A DNA stretch of 64,000 bases. Origin: Pseudoalteromonas distincta. GTDB lineage: Bacteria > Pseudomonadota > Gammaproteobacteria > Enterobacterales > Alteromonadaceae. Below the pieces are notes generated by a model. That model was not told the origin of the DNA. It saw only the letters and a program-made list of their open reading frames with translations, and did no database searches. Below are positions 41,144-50,245 of the stretch, piece by piece (positions within the stretch are counted from its first letter, which is position 1; each line of letters starts with the position of its first letter). A program made the translations under genes and the position numbers. The stretch is taken from assembly GCF_000814675.1 (NCBI RefSeq), contig NZ_JWIG01000009.1, positions 97,161 to 161,160 of the forward strand, written 5' to 3'.

Positions 41144-41177
41144 TACCGCAGTTGTAAAGAATTGGAGCACGTATTTT

Positions 41178-41789
41178 ATGTCTGAGCAGACACAAAACCC
41201 TGAGCAAGAAGTAGAATTAAACGAAGAAATTTCTAAAATGCAGGCTGATGTAGAAGCAGCAGTAGAAGCCGCTGATCAACATGCAGAAGAAGAGCAAAGC
41301 CCTGAAGCAGAAATAGCTATGCTATATGCAGAGCTTGAAGCTGCTAAACAAACTATTGCTGATCAAAAAGATGGTGTTGTTCGTGCTGCAGCAGACGTAG
41401 ACAACATTCGTCGTCGTGCAGCACAAGATGTAGAAAAAGCGCATAAGTTTGCACTAGAAAAATTTGCTAACGAATTACTACCTGTAATTGATAATCTTGA
41501 GCGTGCTATTGAGTTTTCTGATAAAGAAAATGAGACTTTAAAGCCGTTGCTTGAAGGTATCGATATGACAGTTAAAAGCTTTAACGATGCTGTTGCAAAG
41601 TTTGGTGTTGAAATTGTAAACCCACAAGGTGAGCAGTTTAATCCAGATTTTCATCAAGCAATGTCAATTCAACCAAGTAACGATGTAACACCTAATACAG
41701 TACTTGCTGTTATGCAAAAAGGTTACACATTGAATGGTCGTTTATTACGCCCTGCAATGGTTATGGTTTCTAAAGCTGCTGATGCTTAA
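41178..41789 (+). CDS. grpE: Nucleotide exchange factor GrpE
   Basis: 203 residues from the ATG at 41178 ([11 protein letters not shown]; ribosome-binding site TTGGAG); the frame extends upstream to 41100 but that portion overlaps the promoter. An acidic disordered N-terminus, a long coiled coil (about 55-105, with [13 protein letters not shown]), a four-helix dimer interface and the C-terminal beta domain ([17 protein letters not shown]). It releases ADP from DnaK. dnaK/dnaJ are not in the window. Confidence 0.97.
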   Translation: MSEQTQNPEQEVELNEEISKMQADVEAAVEAADQHAEEEQSPEAEIAMLYAELEAAKQTIADQKDGVVRAAADVDNIRRRAAQDVEKAHKFALEKFANELLPVIDNLERAIEFSDKENETLKPLLEGIDMTVKSFNDAVAKFGVEIVNPQGEQFNPDFHQAMSIQPSNDVTPNTVLAVMQKGYTLNGRLLRPAMVMVSKAADA

Positions 41790-41805
41790 TTGAATTATTA
41801 GTTTT

Positions 41806-41834
41806 AAAAAATGCCTCATATTGAGGCATTTTTT
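41806..41834. terminator. Bidirectional terminator between grpE and the Bcr/CflA gene
   Basis: AAAAAATGCCTCA and TGAGGCATTTTTT pair around a 3-base loop. It serves the two convergent genes; the stop codon and last codons of the minus-strand transporter gene lie within it. Confidence 0.92.
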
Positions 41835-43018
41835 TTGTCTTTTTTATAGTGAATTAACTGTACGAGCATAGTAAGCAACACAGCGCTAAACATTAGACTT
41901 GAAAATGGCACTGCGCTTTTTGCATGCATAATAGCGAGTAGTGGGCCAACTAATGCGCCACTGCCAAAACGAAGTGTGCCAATTACGGCGGTTGCCGTGC
42001 CTGTGTTTTTTTCAAACTTCATTAAAATTAACGAGTCAGCATTACTTGCAGTGACGCCTAAGCTCATCATTAATGGCGCAATAGCAGCCACAATATAATA
42101 AAGTGATAAATGCAATAAGCTAAATGTTAACAAAGCAAGCCCCGATACAAACCCACATACAAGCCCAATATAGAGCATCTTTCGAGAGCCCAGCCTTGGT
42201 ACAATTCGCGTATTTAAAAAGTTACCAAACATCAGCGCCATTACATTAAACGCAAATAACACACCAAATAATTGTTCTGATACTTCATATAAATCTAAAT
42301 ATATAAAAGGTACTGATGTTAAAAAGCAAAAAAATCCAAACGATACAAACATAGAACTGAGTATGTCGGCACGTGCATCTTTATTACTGAGTACTGTTTT
42401 ATAGCTATCAAAAAATAGAGCGAGACCCTTTTTTTCGTTTTTGTGAATAGGAATATCAATTAGATACACTTGCACAAATGCTAATATTAAAAAGCTATAC
42501 CCAGCAAGAACCAAGAATATGGTTGACCAAACAGAAAATCCTAAAATAAACGAGCCAACTGAGGGGGCAACTAACGGCGCTACCATCATAATCATCGACA
42601 CATACGACATTCCCTTAGCTGTATTTTGCTGATAAATATGGCGAATAATACCCGGTACTACTACCGTTGCTGCCGCTCCCGTAAATGCTTGCACTGCTCT
42701 AAGAGTCCAAAAAGCATGGATTTCGGTGGTAAATGCCAGTGCAAGTGAGCTTGCACCAAATAAGGTTAAGCCAATACGTGCAAGCTTACGGCGGCCAATT
42801 TGATCGGCAATGGGGCCAAAAAATAGCATCCCTAATGAATAGCCCGCTAAGTAAATACTCAACGATATTTGTACATTGGGCATATTAGTGTGTAAATCGT
42901 TTGCAATTACCAGCATGGCAGGTAAGTACATATCTATCGCCAATGGCGTAATCGCCACGATACTGGCTAATAAAGGCAATAAAATACGGGTATTAAAAGA
43001 CGAGGCTGAGGCGTCCAT
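41816..43018 (-). CDS. Bcr/CflA-family multidrug efflux MFS transporter
   Basis: 400 residues from the ATG at 43018; a TTG five codons upstream is an alternative. Twelve predicted helices, with the Bcr/CflA hallmarks PLAIDMYLPAM in helix 1, GxxxGPIADQIGRRK after helix 2 (motif A) and the APLVAPSVGSFI segment of helix 5 (motif C, typical of antiporters). It probably exports drugs or dipeptides with proton exchange. It is a single gene that converges on grpE. Confidence 0.92.
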   Translation of the reverse strand: MDASASSFNTRILLPLLASIVAITPLAIDMYLPAMLVIANDLHTNMPNVQISLSIYLAGYSLGMLFFGPIADQIGRRKLARIGLTLFGASSLALAFTTEIHAFWTLRAVQAFTGAAATVVVPGIIRHIYQQNTAKGMSYVSMIMMVAPLVAPSVGSFILGFSVWSTIFLVLAGYSFLILAFVQVYLIDIPIHKNEKKGLALFFDSYKTVLSNKDARADILSSMFVSFGFFCFLTSVPFIYLDLYEVSEQLFGVLFAFNVMALMFGNFLNTRIVPRLGSRKMLYIGLVCGFVSGLALLTFSLLHLSLYYIVAAIAPLMMSLGVTASNADSLILMKFEKNTGTATAVIGTLRFGSGALVGPLLAIMHAKSAVPFSSLMFSAVLLTMLVQLIHYKKDKKNASI

Positions 43019-43215
43019 GTGTAAACTCAACAATCACTAAAAACAAGGGTTATAGTGTAACAGGGCATTGTATTTGGATAAACTTAGTTTGCCCGCTAAG
43101 TTTATCGTCATATTGCTTTTTTTTAATATAACGGTACATAAAGCAAATATTTTAAATTGGTACTGTGTTTGCTATTCTACAAGCAATAAAAAATTCATTA
43201 CTTAAGAGAATTATC

Positions 43216-44013
43216 ATGAAAAAACTAGTACTTGCAGTATTAGCGACAGCCGTTTTAGCCGGTTGTAAAACGTCACCAACAGGACGTACTCAAATAGCGC
43301 TTTACTCAGATCAACAAATGAGTGAAATGGGCACAGCTAGCTTTGCCGAAATGAAAGCATCTCAGCCAATAAATAAAGACGCTAAAACAAATTCTTATGT
43401 AAATTGCATTGCTGAAAAAGTAGTCGCTGTATTACCAAAAGAATACGCGTCGCAAAATTGGGAAGTGGTTGTATTTGAAGATGAATCTGCTAACGCTTTT
43501 GCACTACCTGGTGGTTACATTGGGGTTCATACGGGCTTATTAAAAATAGCCACCAATCAAGACCAACTAGCAACAGTACTAGGGCACGAAGTAGGGCACG
43601 TAATTGCTGAGCATTCTAATGAGCGTGTTTCACAAAGCTCTATTTTAGATACCGGTATGCAGCTTGGTAGTGCGGCACTTGAAATGGGTAATATTCAATA
43701 CCGTAACGAAATTATGCAAGGCTTAGGTTTGGGGGCACAATATGGAGTTGTTTTACCATTTAGCCGCTCTCACGAATCAGAAGCCGATACTATAGGTCTG
43801 GATTTAATGGCACAGGCGGGTTTTAATCCACAAGAGTCGGTTACACTTTGGGAGAATATGAGTGCAGCGGGCAGCGGTACAACCCCTGAGTTTTTATCTA
43901 CTCACCCAGCGCCAAGTAACCGTATTAAAAATCTACAAGCGCAAATGAGTAAAGCACTTAGCGAGCAAAGCACTGCTAAAGCACAGGGTAAAAACCCACA
44001 ATGCACACTGTAG
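43216..44013 (+). CDS. M48-family metalloprotease lipoprotein
   Basis: 265 residues from the ATG at 43216 (MKKLVLAVLATAVLAGCK), which gives a clean lipoprotein signal with lipobox LAGC and lipidated Cys17. Zinc protease motifs: HEVGH in VLGHEVGHVIAEHSNER and the third ligand in SHESEADTIGL. It resembles LoiP/YcaL-type periplasmic proteases that handle damaged outer-membrane proteins. The residue after Cys is Lys, consistent with outer-membrane sorting. It is monocistronic with its own terminator. Confidence 0.92.
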   Translation: MKKLVLAVLATAVLAGCKTSPTGRTQIALYSDQQMSEMGTASFAEMKASQPINKDAKTNSYVNCIAEKVVAVLPKEYASQNWEVVVFEDESANAFALPGGYIGVHTGLLKIATNQDQLATVLGHEVGHVIAEHSNERVSQSSILDTGMQLGSAALEMGNIQYRNEIMQGLGLGAQYGVVLPFSRSHESEADTIGLDLMAQAGFNPQESVTLWENMSAAGSGTTPEFLSTHPAPSNRIKNLQAQMSKALSEQSTAKAQGKNPQCTL

Positions 44014-44069
44014 TTAAGCGCTTTACTATCTGAAGTAGTGTACGTTTAGTATTAATGCGTAATTAAAAT

Positions 44070-44103
44070 AAAACCCCTGTAAGTATTTACCTACAGGGGT
44101 TTT
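44070..44103 (+). terminator. Terminator after the M48 protease gene
   Basis: AAAACCCCTGTA and TACAGGGGTTTT pair around a 10-base loop that itself contains a small GTAA/TTAC repeat. T-rich sequence follows. It is also downstream of the convergent hydrolase gene. Confidence 0.88.
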
Positions 44104-44123
44104 ATTTTAGTTTTTAAGCGTGG

Positions 44124-45140
44124 TTATTCAGCAGCAAGTGCTTGTTTAAATACATTTTTAAAGCGTTCGAAATCTTCAATGTGCGGTAGGTGCCCTAAAT
44201 TATCCAGTTCAAATAATTGTGCGTCAGGGATAAGTGTTGCAGCGTGTTTGCCTAATTTATCATATCGACCAAGCTCGTAATCAACACCGTCTTTTTTCCA
44301 GTTACGGCCAGGGCCGGTTCTATCGCGTGTACCAATAATTAATTTAACCGGTACTGCTAAATCTTTAAATTCGGTTATTACAGGTTGAGTGAAAATCATA
44401 TCGTATGTTTTTGCATTTACCCATGCCATTTGTTCTTTATCTGGGCCTTGTATTTGCCCTGTTATAAAGTCGGTTAAGGCTGAATATGTGGCATTCCACT
44501 TACCATCGTAGTAATTTTTTTGTTGGTATTTTCTTACGCCTTCTGGCGTTTTTGAAAATTCGTTTTTATAGAAAAAATTTGTATCTTTGTAATCAACATA
44601 CTGCAGATAGTTTTCAAGCCCAATAGGGTTAAGTAAAATTAATTTACTTGTTGTGTTTGGGTACATTAATGCAAAACGACTCGCTAGCATCCCACCCATA
44701 GAGTGCCCTAATACAATTGACTCTTCTATATTAAGTGAGTCCATTAACGCATGAGTATGGTTAGCAAGAGCCGCAAATGAATACTGGTAATTAGTTGGTT
44801 TAGATGATTTTCCAAAACCAATTTGATCAGGGATTAATACGCCGTAGCCTAAAGATTGCAGGTATTGCGCAGTAGTAGTCCAGTAATCTGCATTAAAATT
44901 TTTGCCATGCATAAGCGTCACTGTTGGCATGTCGGATTTGGTGGGCTTTAAGTAAATATAGGCCATTTTAAGAGACTGTTTTTGTGACTCAATGTTAAAG
45001 TAATTTACTTTAAAATCGTACTGGTAACTGCTTAAAAGTGCATCATAAGAAAGTGAAGAGGTATCTTGCGTTGTGCTCGCTAATGCATTGTTTGTTAATA
45101 ACAATAAAGTAGAAAAGCAAATAACTTTAATCGACGACAT
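44124..45140 (-). CDS. Secreted alpha/beta hydrolase
   Basis: 338 residues from the ATG at 45140, which yields a Sec signal peptide (cleavage after NALA, about residue 21). Alpha/beta-hydrolase landmarks: oxyanion loop HGKNF (79-83), nucleophile Ser147 in GHSMGG, an acid in IIGTRDRTGPG and the catalytic His in NLGHLPHIEDF. Cap-domain length is normal. The substrate (ester, epoxide or haloalkane type) cannot be told from sequence. It is monocistronic. Confidence 0.88.
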   Translation of the reverse strand: MSSIKVICFSTLLLLTNNALASTTQDTSSLSYDALLSSYQYDFKVNYFNIESQKQSLKMAYIYLKPTKSDMPTVTLMHGKNFNADYWTTTAQYLQSLGYGVLIPDQIGFGKSSKPTNYQYSFAALANHTHALMDSLNIEESIVLGHSMGGMLASRFALMYPNTTSKLILLNPIGLENYLQYVDYKDTNFFYKNEFSKTPEGVRKYQQKNYYDGKWNATYSALTDFITGQIQGPDKEQMAWVNAKTYDMIFTQPVITEFKDLAVPVKLIIGTRDRTGPGRNWKKDGVDYELGRYDKLGKHAATLIPDAQLFELDNLGHLPHIEDFERFKNVFKQALAAE

Positions 45141-45272
45141 TTGGTTACTCCAATTAAGGACAAATAATATGAGCTCTAATATATAAAACTCAGAATAATT
45201 CATTATAGTAACCAAACATTAAGTACTATTCAATTGAGGCTTTGTCATGCACAACGTTGTTTAATTTGGAGA

Positions 45273-45305
45273 TGAAAAAAGCGAAGCTAAAATAGAGCTT
45301 CGCTT
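45273..45305 (-). terminator. Terminator after the Tsx-like gene
   Basis: Read on the minus strand, AAGCGAAGCT and AGCTTCGCTT pair around 7 bases and are followed by a six-T run. It lies 33 bp past the stop of the outer-membrane channel gene. Confidence 0.88.
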
Positions 45306-45338
45306 ATTAATGTAGGGTAAGACGAGTATTGTTAAAGC

Positions 45339-46127
45339 TTAAAACGTCCACTCAATATGGATTTGTGGCACTGACTCAGTGACTTCAGTACCTAGTTTAT
45401 TGTGCCAGTATTGTAATTCCATACCCAACAGTAGTGTGTTTTCTTTCATTTGAAGAGCGTGGCCCATATCCCATACTAAAATAGGCTGTGCGAGTATCCA
45501 CGCCTCTACATCGTTACCAAATTCATCTTCACGTTCTGCAATGTATTCAGCGTGGCCTTTAAAGCTAAATTTTTGTGAGCCAATATTAAAAGGGTATTCA
45601 AAGGCAACATCAAGCATCCAGCTATTTGTTTCAATAGGAGCCCCGCCTTTTGCTACACCTTCACTATCGTCAATGTAAGCTGTGAACAGCGTTTGAAAAA
45701 AGTTAAACCCAGGTACATCCCAGCTTAATTTAACACCAGGCAAGTATTTCATTACTTTAGCGTCGCCAGCAACGTTAATACCACCGGTAAGGCCCACATC
45801 TAATAATGCGCCTGCGCCAATTTTTTCGCCGCTAATGGCCGATAAGCTTACCGTTGAATACCACTCACCATAAAAATCAGCATCTTGGTAACCATCATCG
45901 GTATCGTCTTTACTGTAATCGATAAAAAAGAAGTTATCGCCGTAATCGTAACCCGATGCATGTTGAACCGAGTAAACAGTGGTGTTTGACTCTTGCTCAG
46001 TGAATGGGTTTTTTTGGTCGCCATTATTAATATGTAGTGCTGTGCTGCTCCAATTAGCCGCAAAAGCAGAAGACGATAAAGCAATTGATGTAAAAGTAAT
46101 GAGAGGAAGTAATTTTTTAAATTTCAT
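45339..46127 (-). CDS. Tsx/OmpK-like outer-membrane channel
   Basis: 262 residues with a Sec signal (cleavage after SAFA, about 23). The mature part begins NWSSTALHINNGDQ and is a run of amphipathic beta strands (FFFIDYSKDDTDDG, WMLDVAFEYPF) ending in a C-terminal Phe, the BAM recognition residue. The pattern is that of nucleoside-specific Tsx/OmpK channels. The NhaC-type antiporter gene lies upstream on the same strand, 132 bp away but separated by a hairpin. Confidence 0.82.
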   Translation of the reverse strand: MKFKKLLPLITFTSIALSSSAFAANWSSTALHINNGDQKNPFTEQESNTTVYSVQHASGYDYGDNFFFIDYSKDDTDDGYQDADFYGEWYSTVSLSAISGEKIGAGALLDVGLTGGINVAGDAKVMKYLPGVKLSWDVPGFNFFQTLFTAYIDDSEGVAKGGAPIETNSWMLDVAFEYPFNIGSQKFSFKGHAEYIAEREDEFGNDVEAWILAQPILVWDMGHALQMKENTLLLGMELQYWHNKLGTEVTESVPQIHIEWTF

Positions 46128-46211
46128 ATCTGTATTTAACTATAATTTTAGTGACACGCGAAGGCGCGCATTATAGCAAAAGTGATTGATATGTAGAGTG
46201 TTATTTTAACA

Positions 46212-46244
46212 TATGTTGCAGCTTACTTATTAAGCTGCAACATA
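46212..46244 (-). terminator. Hairpin after the NhaC-type gene
   Basis: TATGTTGCAGCTTA and its complement form a perfect 14-bp stem around CTTAT, 15 bp past the stop codon of the antiporter gene. The T-tract is poor, so termination may be partial. Confidence 0.65.
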
Positions 46245-46259
46245 GTATCGGTGTTTAAA

Positions 46260-47573
46260 TTATGCTTTATTACGGCGTAAGCAAATAACTGCAATGGCTG
46301 TAAATGCTAAAATAAAACAGTAATAAGAAGACGTTGATACTTCCCACGGGCTAATTTTAAACGTAGCACCTAATAACAATGCTTGGGCACCGTATGGCAA
46401 TGACCCCTGTGTAACACAGGCAAATATATCAAGTAAACTGGCAGAGCGTTTACCACTTATTTCGCCATCATCAGCAAGTTTTTTAGCAATAGGGCCGGCC
46501 ACAATAATAGACACTGTATTATTAGCAATACATACATTACTTGTTAAAACTAACGCAGCGATACCTAATTGGTCAGCCACTTTACGGTGCCATTTTGCAA
46601 TGATTTTAGTAATCGCTTGAATTTTTTGAGCAATGTAATCAAGACCACCGTTAATACGAATAAATTCAGATAAGCCACCAATAAACATAGAAAGTAAAAA
46701 TATTTCCTGCATATCAGTAAAGCCTTTGTAAATGTCTTTTACAAAGCTTGCGCCTTCGTAACTACCGGTAAAGCCCATTAATGCGGCAAAAATAATACCG
46801 CTAAACAACACTACAAATACGTTCAAGCCGGCAACTGCTAACACTAAAATAAAGGCATAAGGAAGTACTAACCAAATATCATAGTCTTTAGTTTCAACTA
46901 CTTGTGCAGCAGGTGTTAAATAAAACAACAGGGCGATTGTTAGAATGGCTGCAGGGACTGCAATTTTAAGATTTTCTTTAAACTTGTCTTTCATTTCACA
47001 GCCCTGCGTGCGCGTAGCTGCAATAGTGGTGTCTGAAATAATAGATAAGTTATCGCCAAACATAGCGCCTGATACAATCGTACCTGCCATTAATGCTGGG
47101 TCTATACCTGTTTTAATTGATACCGCATAAGCGATAGGGCCAATGGCGCCAATCGTACCCATAGACGTTCCCATTGCAGTAGAAACAACGGCTGCAATTA
47201 AAAACAAACCAGGGAGCAATAACGAAGGTGGGATAAGTGATAAGCCTGCATTTACTACCGCATCTACTCCACCGGTTGCACTTGCCACAGCCGAAAAAGC
47301 ACCTGCAAGTAAGTAGATTAAACACATGGTAATAATATTGTTGTGTCCGGCACCTTTAATAAAGGTCTCTACACATTGGTTTACCGTGCCTTTATTTAAA
47401 ATAAACGCAAGCATGATGGCGGGCAATATAGCAACAGGTGCAGGTAGTTGGTAAAAAGCATAATCAACCCCTTGCGATTGCAAATACAAACCTGAGCCTA
47501 AAAATAGCGCTACAAAGGTAAGTAGGGGAAGTAAAGAAAGTATTGCTTTGTTTTTATTAAATGATGGCTGCAT
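46260..47573 (-). CDS. NhaC-family Na+/H+ antiporter
   Basis: 437 residues from the ATG at 47573, placed 6 bases from a GAGG ribosome-binding site; ATGs at 47576 and 47585 are in frame. Ten to twelve hydrophobic helices and the NhaC pattern (GTSMGTIGAIGPIAYAV, SGAMFGDNLSIISDTTIAATRTQGCEMKDKFKENL). It exchanges sodium for protons across the inner membrane, a common need in marine bacteria. Some NhaC relatives carry organic substrates, and the nearby Tsx-like channel keeps that possibility open. Confidence 0.88.
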   Translation of the reverse strand: MQPSFNKNKAILSLLPLLTFVALFLGSGLYLQSQGVDYAFYQLPAPVAILPAIMLAFILNKGTVNQCVETFIKGAGHNNIITMCLIYLLAGAFSAVASATGGVDAVVNAGLSLIPPSLLLPGLFLIAAVVSTAMGTSMGTIGAIGPIAYAVSIKTGIDPALMAGTIVSGAMFGDNLSIISDTTIAATRTQGCEMKDKFKENLKIAVPAAILTIALLFYLTPAAQVVETKDYDIWLVLPYAFILVLAVAGLNVFVVLFSGIIFAALMGFTGSYEGASFVKDIYKGFTDMQEIFLLSMFIGGLSEFIRINGGLDYIAQKIQAITKIIAKWHRKVADQLGIAALVLTSNVCIANNTVSIIVAGPIAKKLADDGEISGKRSASLLDIFACVTQGSLPYGAQALLLGATFKISPWEVSTSSYYCFILAFTAIAVICLRRNKA

Positions 47574-47780
47574 CATAATCCTCATAACCAGTAAAATTTA
47601 TCACAGCCAAAACTCCTCTTTTAGCTGAATTTAGCAGTACAACTTTTTATTTTAAAAAGTTGTTAGCCGCAGCGTCCGCAAGCCAAAGACCAAATCGACG
47701 CGAAAGAGAAGTTTAAATGTATAGATGGCTAAAGTAAACTGGTATTGTTATTATTATTAAATTAAAAGGTCACCTGACTA

Positions 47781-47809
47781 TTGCATGACTTTTAGATAAT
47801 ATCTATAAA
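47781..47809 (+). promoter_or_regulatory. Candidate sigma-70 promoter of dapB
   Basis: TTGCAT, 17 bases, TATAAA. It is the best match in the 354-bp gap between the antiporter gene and dapB. The same gap also holds a CAACTTTTT/AAAAAGTTG hairpin at 47640-47662; nothing else is seen in it. Confidence 0.4.
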
Positions 47810-47927
47810 GCAACGCGATTTTCAGCGATTAATATTTATCCAACTGCATAAAAATACCCACCTGCGTATTTTGTAATGCCCGGATATATGGCTAATAAAC
47901 GGATTCAAATTAAATTAGGTAAAAACC

Positions 47928-48731
47928 ATGACTACAAATCGAATAGGTGTTTTTGGTGCTAACGGCAGAATGGGCTTAGCCCTATTAGAAGCCGCGACAA
48001 TTAAAGAGCAAACACAACTTACAGGCGCATATGTTCGTAGTGGTTCATCGCTATTGGGCATTAATGTAAATCAAGTAAATAGCGCAGCCGATAACAGTGT
48101 TAGCTTTAGCGACGAAAGTACAATAGATGATGTAGATGTTTTAATCGACTTTACGCTGCCAGCGGGTATGAAAAACCATCTAAAAACAGCTGTTGCACAA
48201 AAAATTCCTATGGTGATTGGCACAACAGGTTTAACAAATGATGATATGGCGCTATTACACGATGCCGCTAAACATATCCCTATTGTATTTGCGCGAAATT
48301 ACAGCGTAGGTGTCAATGTATTACTTAACCTTGTGCAAACTGCAGCGACTAAATTTGGTGACGATTTAGATATCGAAATATTTGAAGCGCATCACCGTCA
48401 TAAAATAGATGCACCATCGGGTACTGCACTGGCAATAGGTGAGTCAATCGCGCAAGCGAAAGGCTGGGATCACGACGAGGTTGCGGTATATGACCGAAGC
48501 CAAATAGAAACAGCGAAATCTCAAAATGAGATTGGTTATTCTGTCCTAAGAGGGGGCGATATAGTAGGTGAACATACCGCATACTTCGCTACAATGGGCG
48601 AAAGGCTTGAATTAACACATAAAGCAAGTTCGAGAATGACGTTCGCTCTAGGTGCTATAAGGGCTGCAAGCTGGTTAAAAAACAAACCTGCTGGACTTTA
48701 TGATATGCAAGATGTGCTAGATCTTAAGTAG
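47928..48731 (+). CDS. dapB: 4-hydroxy-tetrahydrodipicolinate reductase
   Basis: 267 residues. N-terminal nucleotide-binding GANGRMGLAL, the DFTLPAG and GTTGL motifs, and the catalytic EAHHRHKIDAPSGTAL signature. It reduces the DapA product with NAD(P)H in lysine and diaminopimelate synthesis. It is transcribed singly upstream of carA, the same dapB-carA-carB order as in E. coli. Confidence 0.97.
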   Translation: MTTNRIGVFGANGRMGLALLEAATIKEQTQLTGAYVRSGSSLLGINVNQVNSAADNSVSFSDESTIDDVDVLIDFTLPAGMKNHLKTAVAQKIPMVIGTTGLTNDDMALLHDAAKHIPIVFARNYSVGVNVLLNLVQTAATKFGDDLDIEIFEAHHRHKIDAPSGTALAIGESIAQAKGWDHDEVAVYDRSQIETAKSQNEIGYSVLRGGDIVGEHTAYFATMGERLELTHKASSRMTFALGAIRAASWLKNKPAGLYDMQDVLDLK

Positions 48732-49041
48732 TTTAGTTACTATTTTAACTGTTTGGGTCTAATTTCACCTACAGTGACTTATTTGTAACAATTAACCAAA
48801 TAATGTTAGACCTAAATAGCAACTTCATGTAATATGCAGCCAATTTGCCAAAAATTACTAAATGCGTGTTTCCAATTATACCCAAGTGGCTAGTAAATCC
48901 AGGGTTTCAGTGGGAATGAAAATAGTTTTAGGCAAGAAAAATGATTGAAGGTTGAATGCTTTACATCTGCATCATTTAAGACTGCGTAAAACAATTTAAG
49001 CTCACAAAAATCTGGTTTTGACGATCCCTCTGGGTATTGGC

Positions 49042-49074
49042 GGGGTGTTAAGCAATTGCTTACTCCCGTTTTTT
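49042..49074 (+). promoter_or_regulatory. Terminator-like hairpin in the carA leader (possible attenuator)
   Basis: TAAGCAATTGCTTA is a perfect palindrome extended by GGGG/CCC pairing across a small bulge, and is followed directly by six Ts at 49069-49074. The carA ribosome-binding site begins only 6 bases further on. This looks like an intrinsic terminator controlling entry into carAB. The remainder of the 48732-49092 leader shows no clear ArgR box or leader peptide. Confidence 0.55.
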
Positions 49075-49092
49075 ACTGTTAGGAGGTTTAAC

Positions 49093-50229
49093 TTGACTAA
49101 ATCCGCTCTGTTAGTCCTAGAAGACGGCACAGTGTTTCGCGGTACTGCAATCGGCGCTGACGGCATGTCAGTCGGTGAAGTGGTATTCAATACGTCTATG
49201 ACTGGTTATCAAGAAATTTTGACTGATCCATCATACGCGGAACAAATCGTAACTTTGACGTACCCACATATCGGTAATACGGGTACCAACAGCGAAGACG
49301 AAGAAGCGAATCAAATTTGGGCTAAAGGCCTAGTGATCCGTGATTTGCCACTGCTAGCAAGTAACTTTCGTAACGAGCAATCGTTAGATGATTACTTAAA
49401 AGAACGTAATATTTTAGGTATTGCGGACATCGACACCAGAAAGCTAACTCGAATTTTGCGTGACAAAGGCGCACAAAACGGGTGTATTGTTGCCGGTGAC
49501 GAGCTAGACGAAAATAAAGCGTTACAAGCCGCGCAAGCCTTCCCAGGCTTAAAAGGTATGGATTTAGCAAAAGTTGTCTCAACCAAGGAAAATTTTGAGT
49601 GGCGCGAATCAAGCTGGACATTAGGTGAAGGATTTAAAACCCTCGACGCTGCTGATGAAAAGTTTCATGTTGTTGCCTACGACTTCGGTGTAAAACGTAA
49701 TATTTTACGTATGCTTGTAGACCGTGGTTGTAAACTTACAGTAGTACCAGCGCAAACTTCTGCCGCTGACGTACTTGCTTTAAACCCTGATGGTATCTTC
49801 TTATCTAATGGCCCTGGTGATCCTGAGCCATGTACTTACGCTATTGAAGCCATTCAAGCCTTTTTAGAAACCGACACACCTATTTTTGGTATCTGTTTAG
49901 GTCATCAGTTATTAGCCCTTGCTTCAGGTGCTAAAACAGAAAAAATGAAATTTGGCCACCACGGTGGTAACCACCCAGTTAAAGACCTAGACCGTAATGT
50001 AGTTATGATCACAGCTCAAAACCATGGTTTTGCAGCTCAAGAATCAAGCCTACCAAGTACGCTTCGTGCCACGCATAAATCGTTATTTGATGGAACGCTT
50101 CAAGGTATTCATCGTACTGATAAGCCTGCGTTTAGCTTCCAGGGTCACCCTGAAGCAAGTCCAGGTCCACACGATGCAGCACCATTATTTGACCACTTCA
50201 TCGATTTGATGCAAGCGCGTAAACACTAA
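49093..50229 (+). CDS. carA: Carbamoyl-phosphate synthase small subunit
   Basis: 378 residues if started at the TTG at 49093, which follows a perfect AGGAGGT at 5 bases and gives (M)[11 protein letters not shown], aligning with the E. coli N-terminus. The frame extends 25 codons upstream but that part is the leader hairpin. Glutaminase motifs: nucleophile Cys in [17 protein letters not shown], and [10 protein letters not shown]. It hydrolyses glutamine and passes ammonia to CarB. TTG initiation is unusual but is also known for carA elsewhere in proteobacteria. Confidence 0.97.
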   Translation: MTKSALLVLEDGTVFRGTAIGADGMSVGEVVFNTSMTGYQEILTDPSYAEQIVTLTYPHIGNTGTNSEDEEANQIWAKGLVIRDLPLLASNFRNEQSLDDYLKERNILGIADIDTRKLTRILRDKGAQNGCIVAGDELDENKALQAAQAFPGLKGMDLAKVVSTKENFEWRESSWTLGEGFKTLDAADEKFHVVAYDFGVKRNILRMLVDRGCKLTVVPAQTSAADVLALNPDGIFLSNGPGDPEPCTYAIEAIQAFLETDTPIFGICLGHQLLALASGAKTEKMKFGHHGGNHPVKDLDRNVVMITAQNHGFAAQESSLPSTLRATHKSLFDGTLQGIHRTDKPAFSFQGHPEASPGPHDAAPLFDHFIDLMQARKH

Positions 50230-50245
50230 TTTAACTGGAGTAATA

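Noticed and set aside
41144..41177. A CIRCE element upstream of grpE
   Set aside because: No TTAGCACTC/GAGTGCTAA arms are found here, nor before htpG or the HrcA-like gene.
49018..49092. A 25-codon N-terminal extension of carA, or a leader peptide
   Set aside because: It begins with TTG without a ribosome-binding site, runs through the hairpin and is absent from other CarA proteins; it also lacks runs of regulatory codons.
48732..49092. ArgR boxes upstream of carA
   Set aside because: AT-rich near-matches exist, but no pair has the 18-bp consensus at the usual 3-bp spacing.
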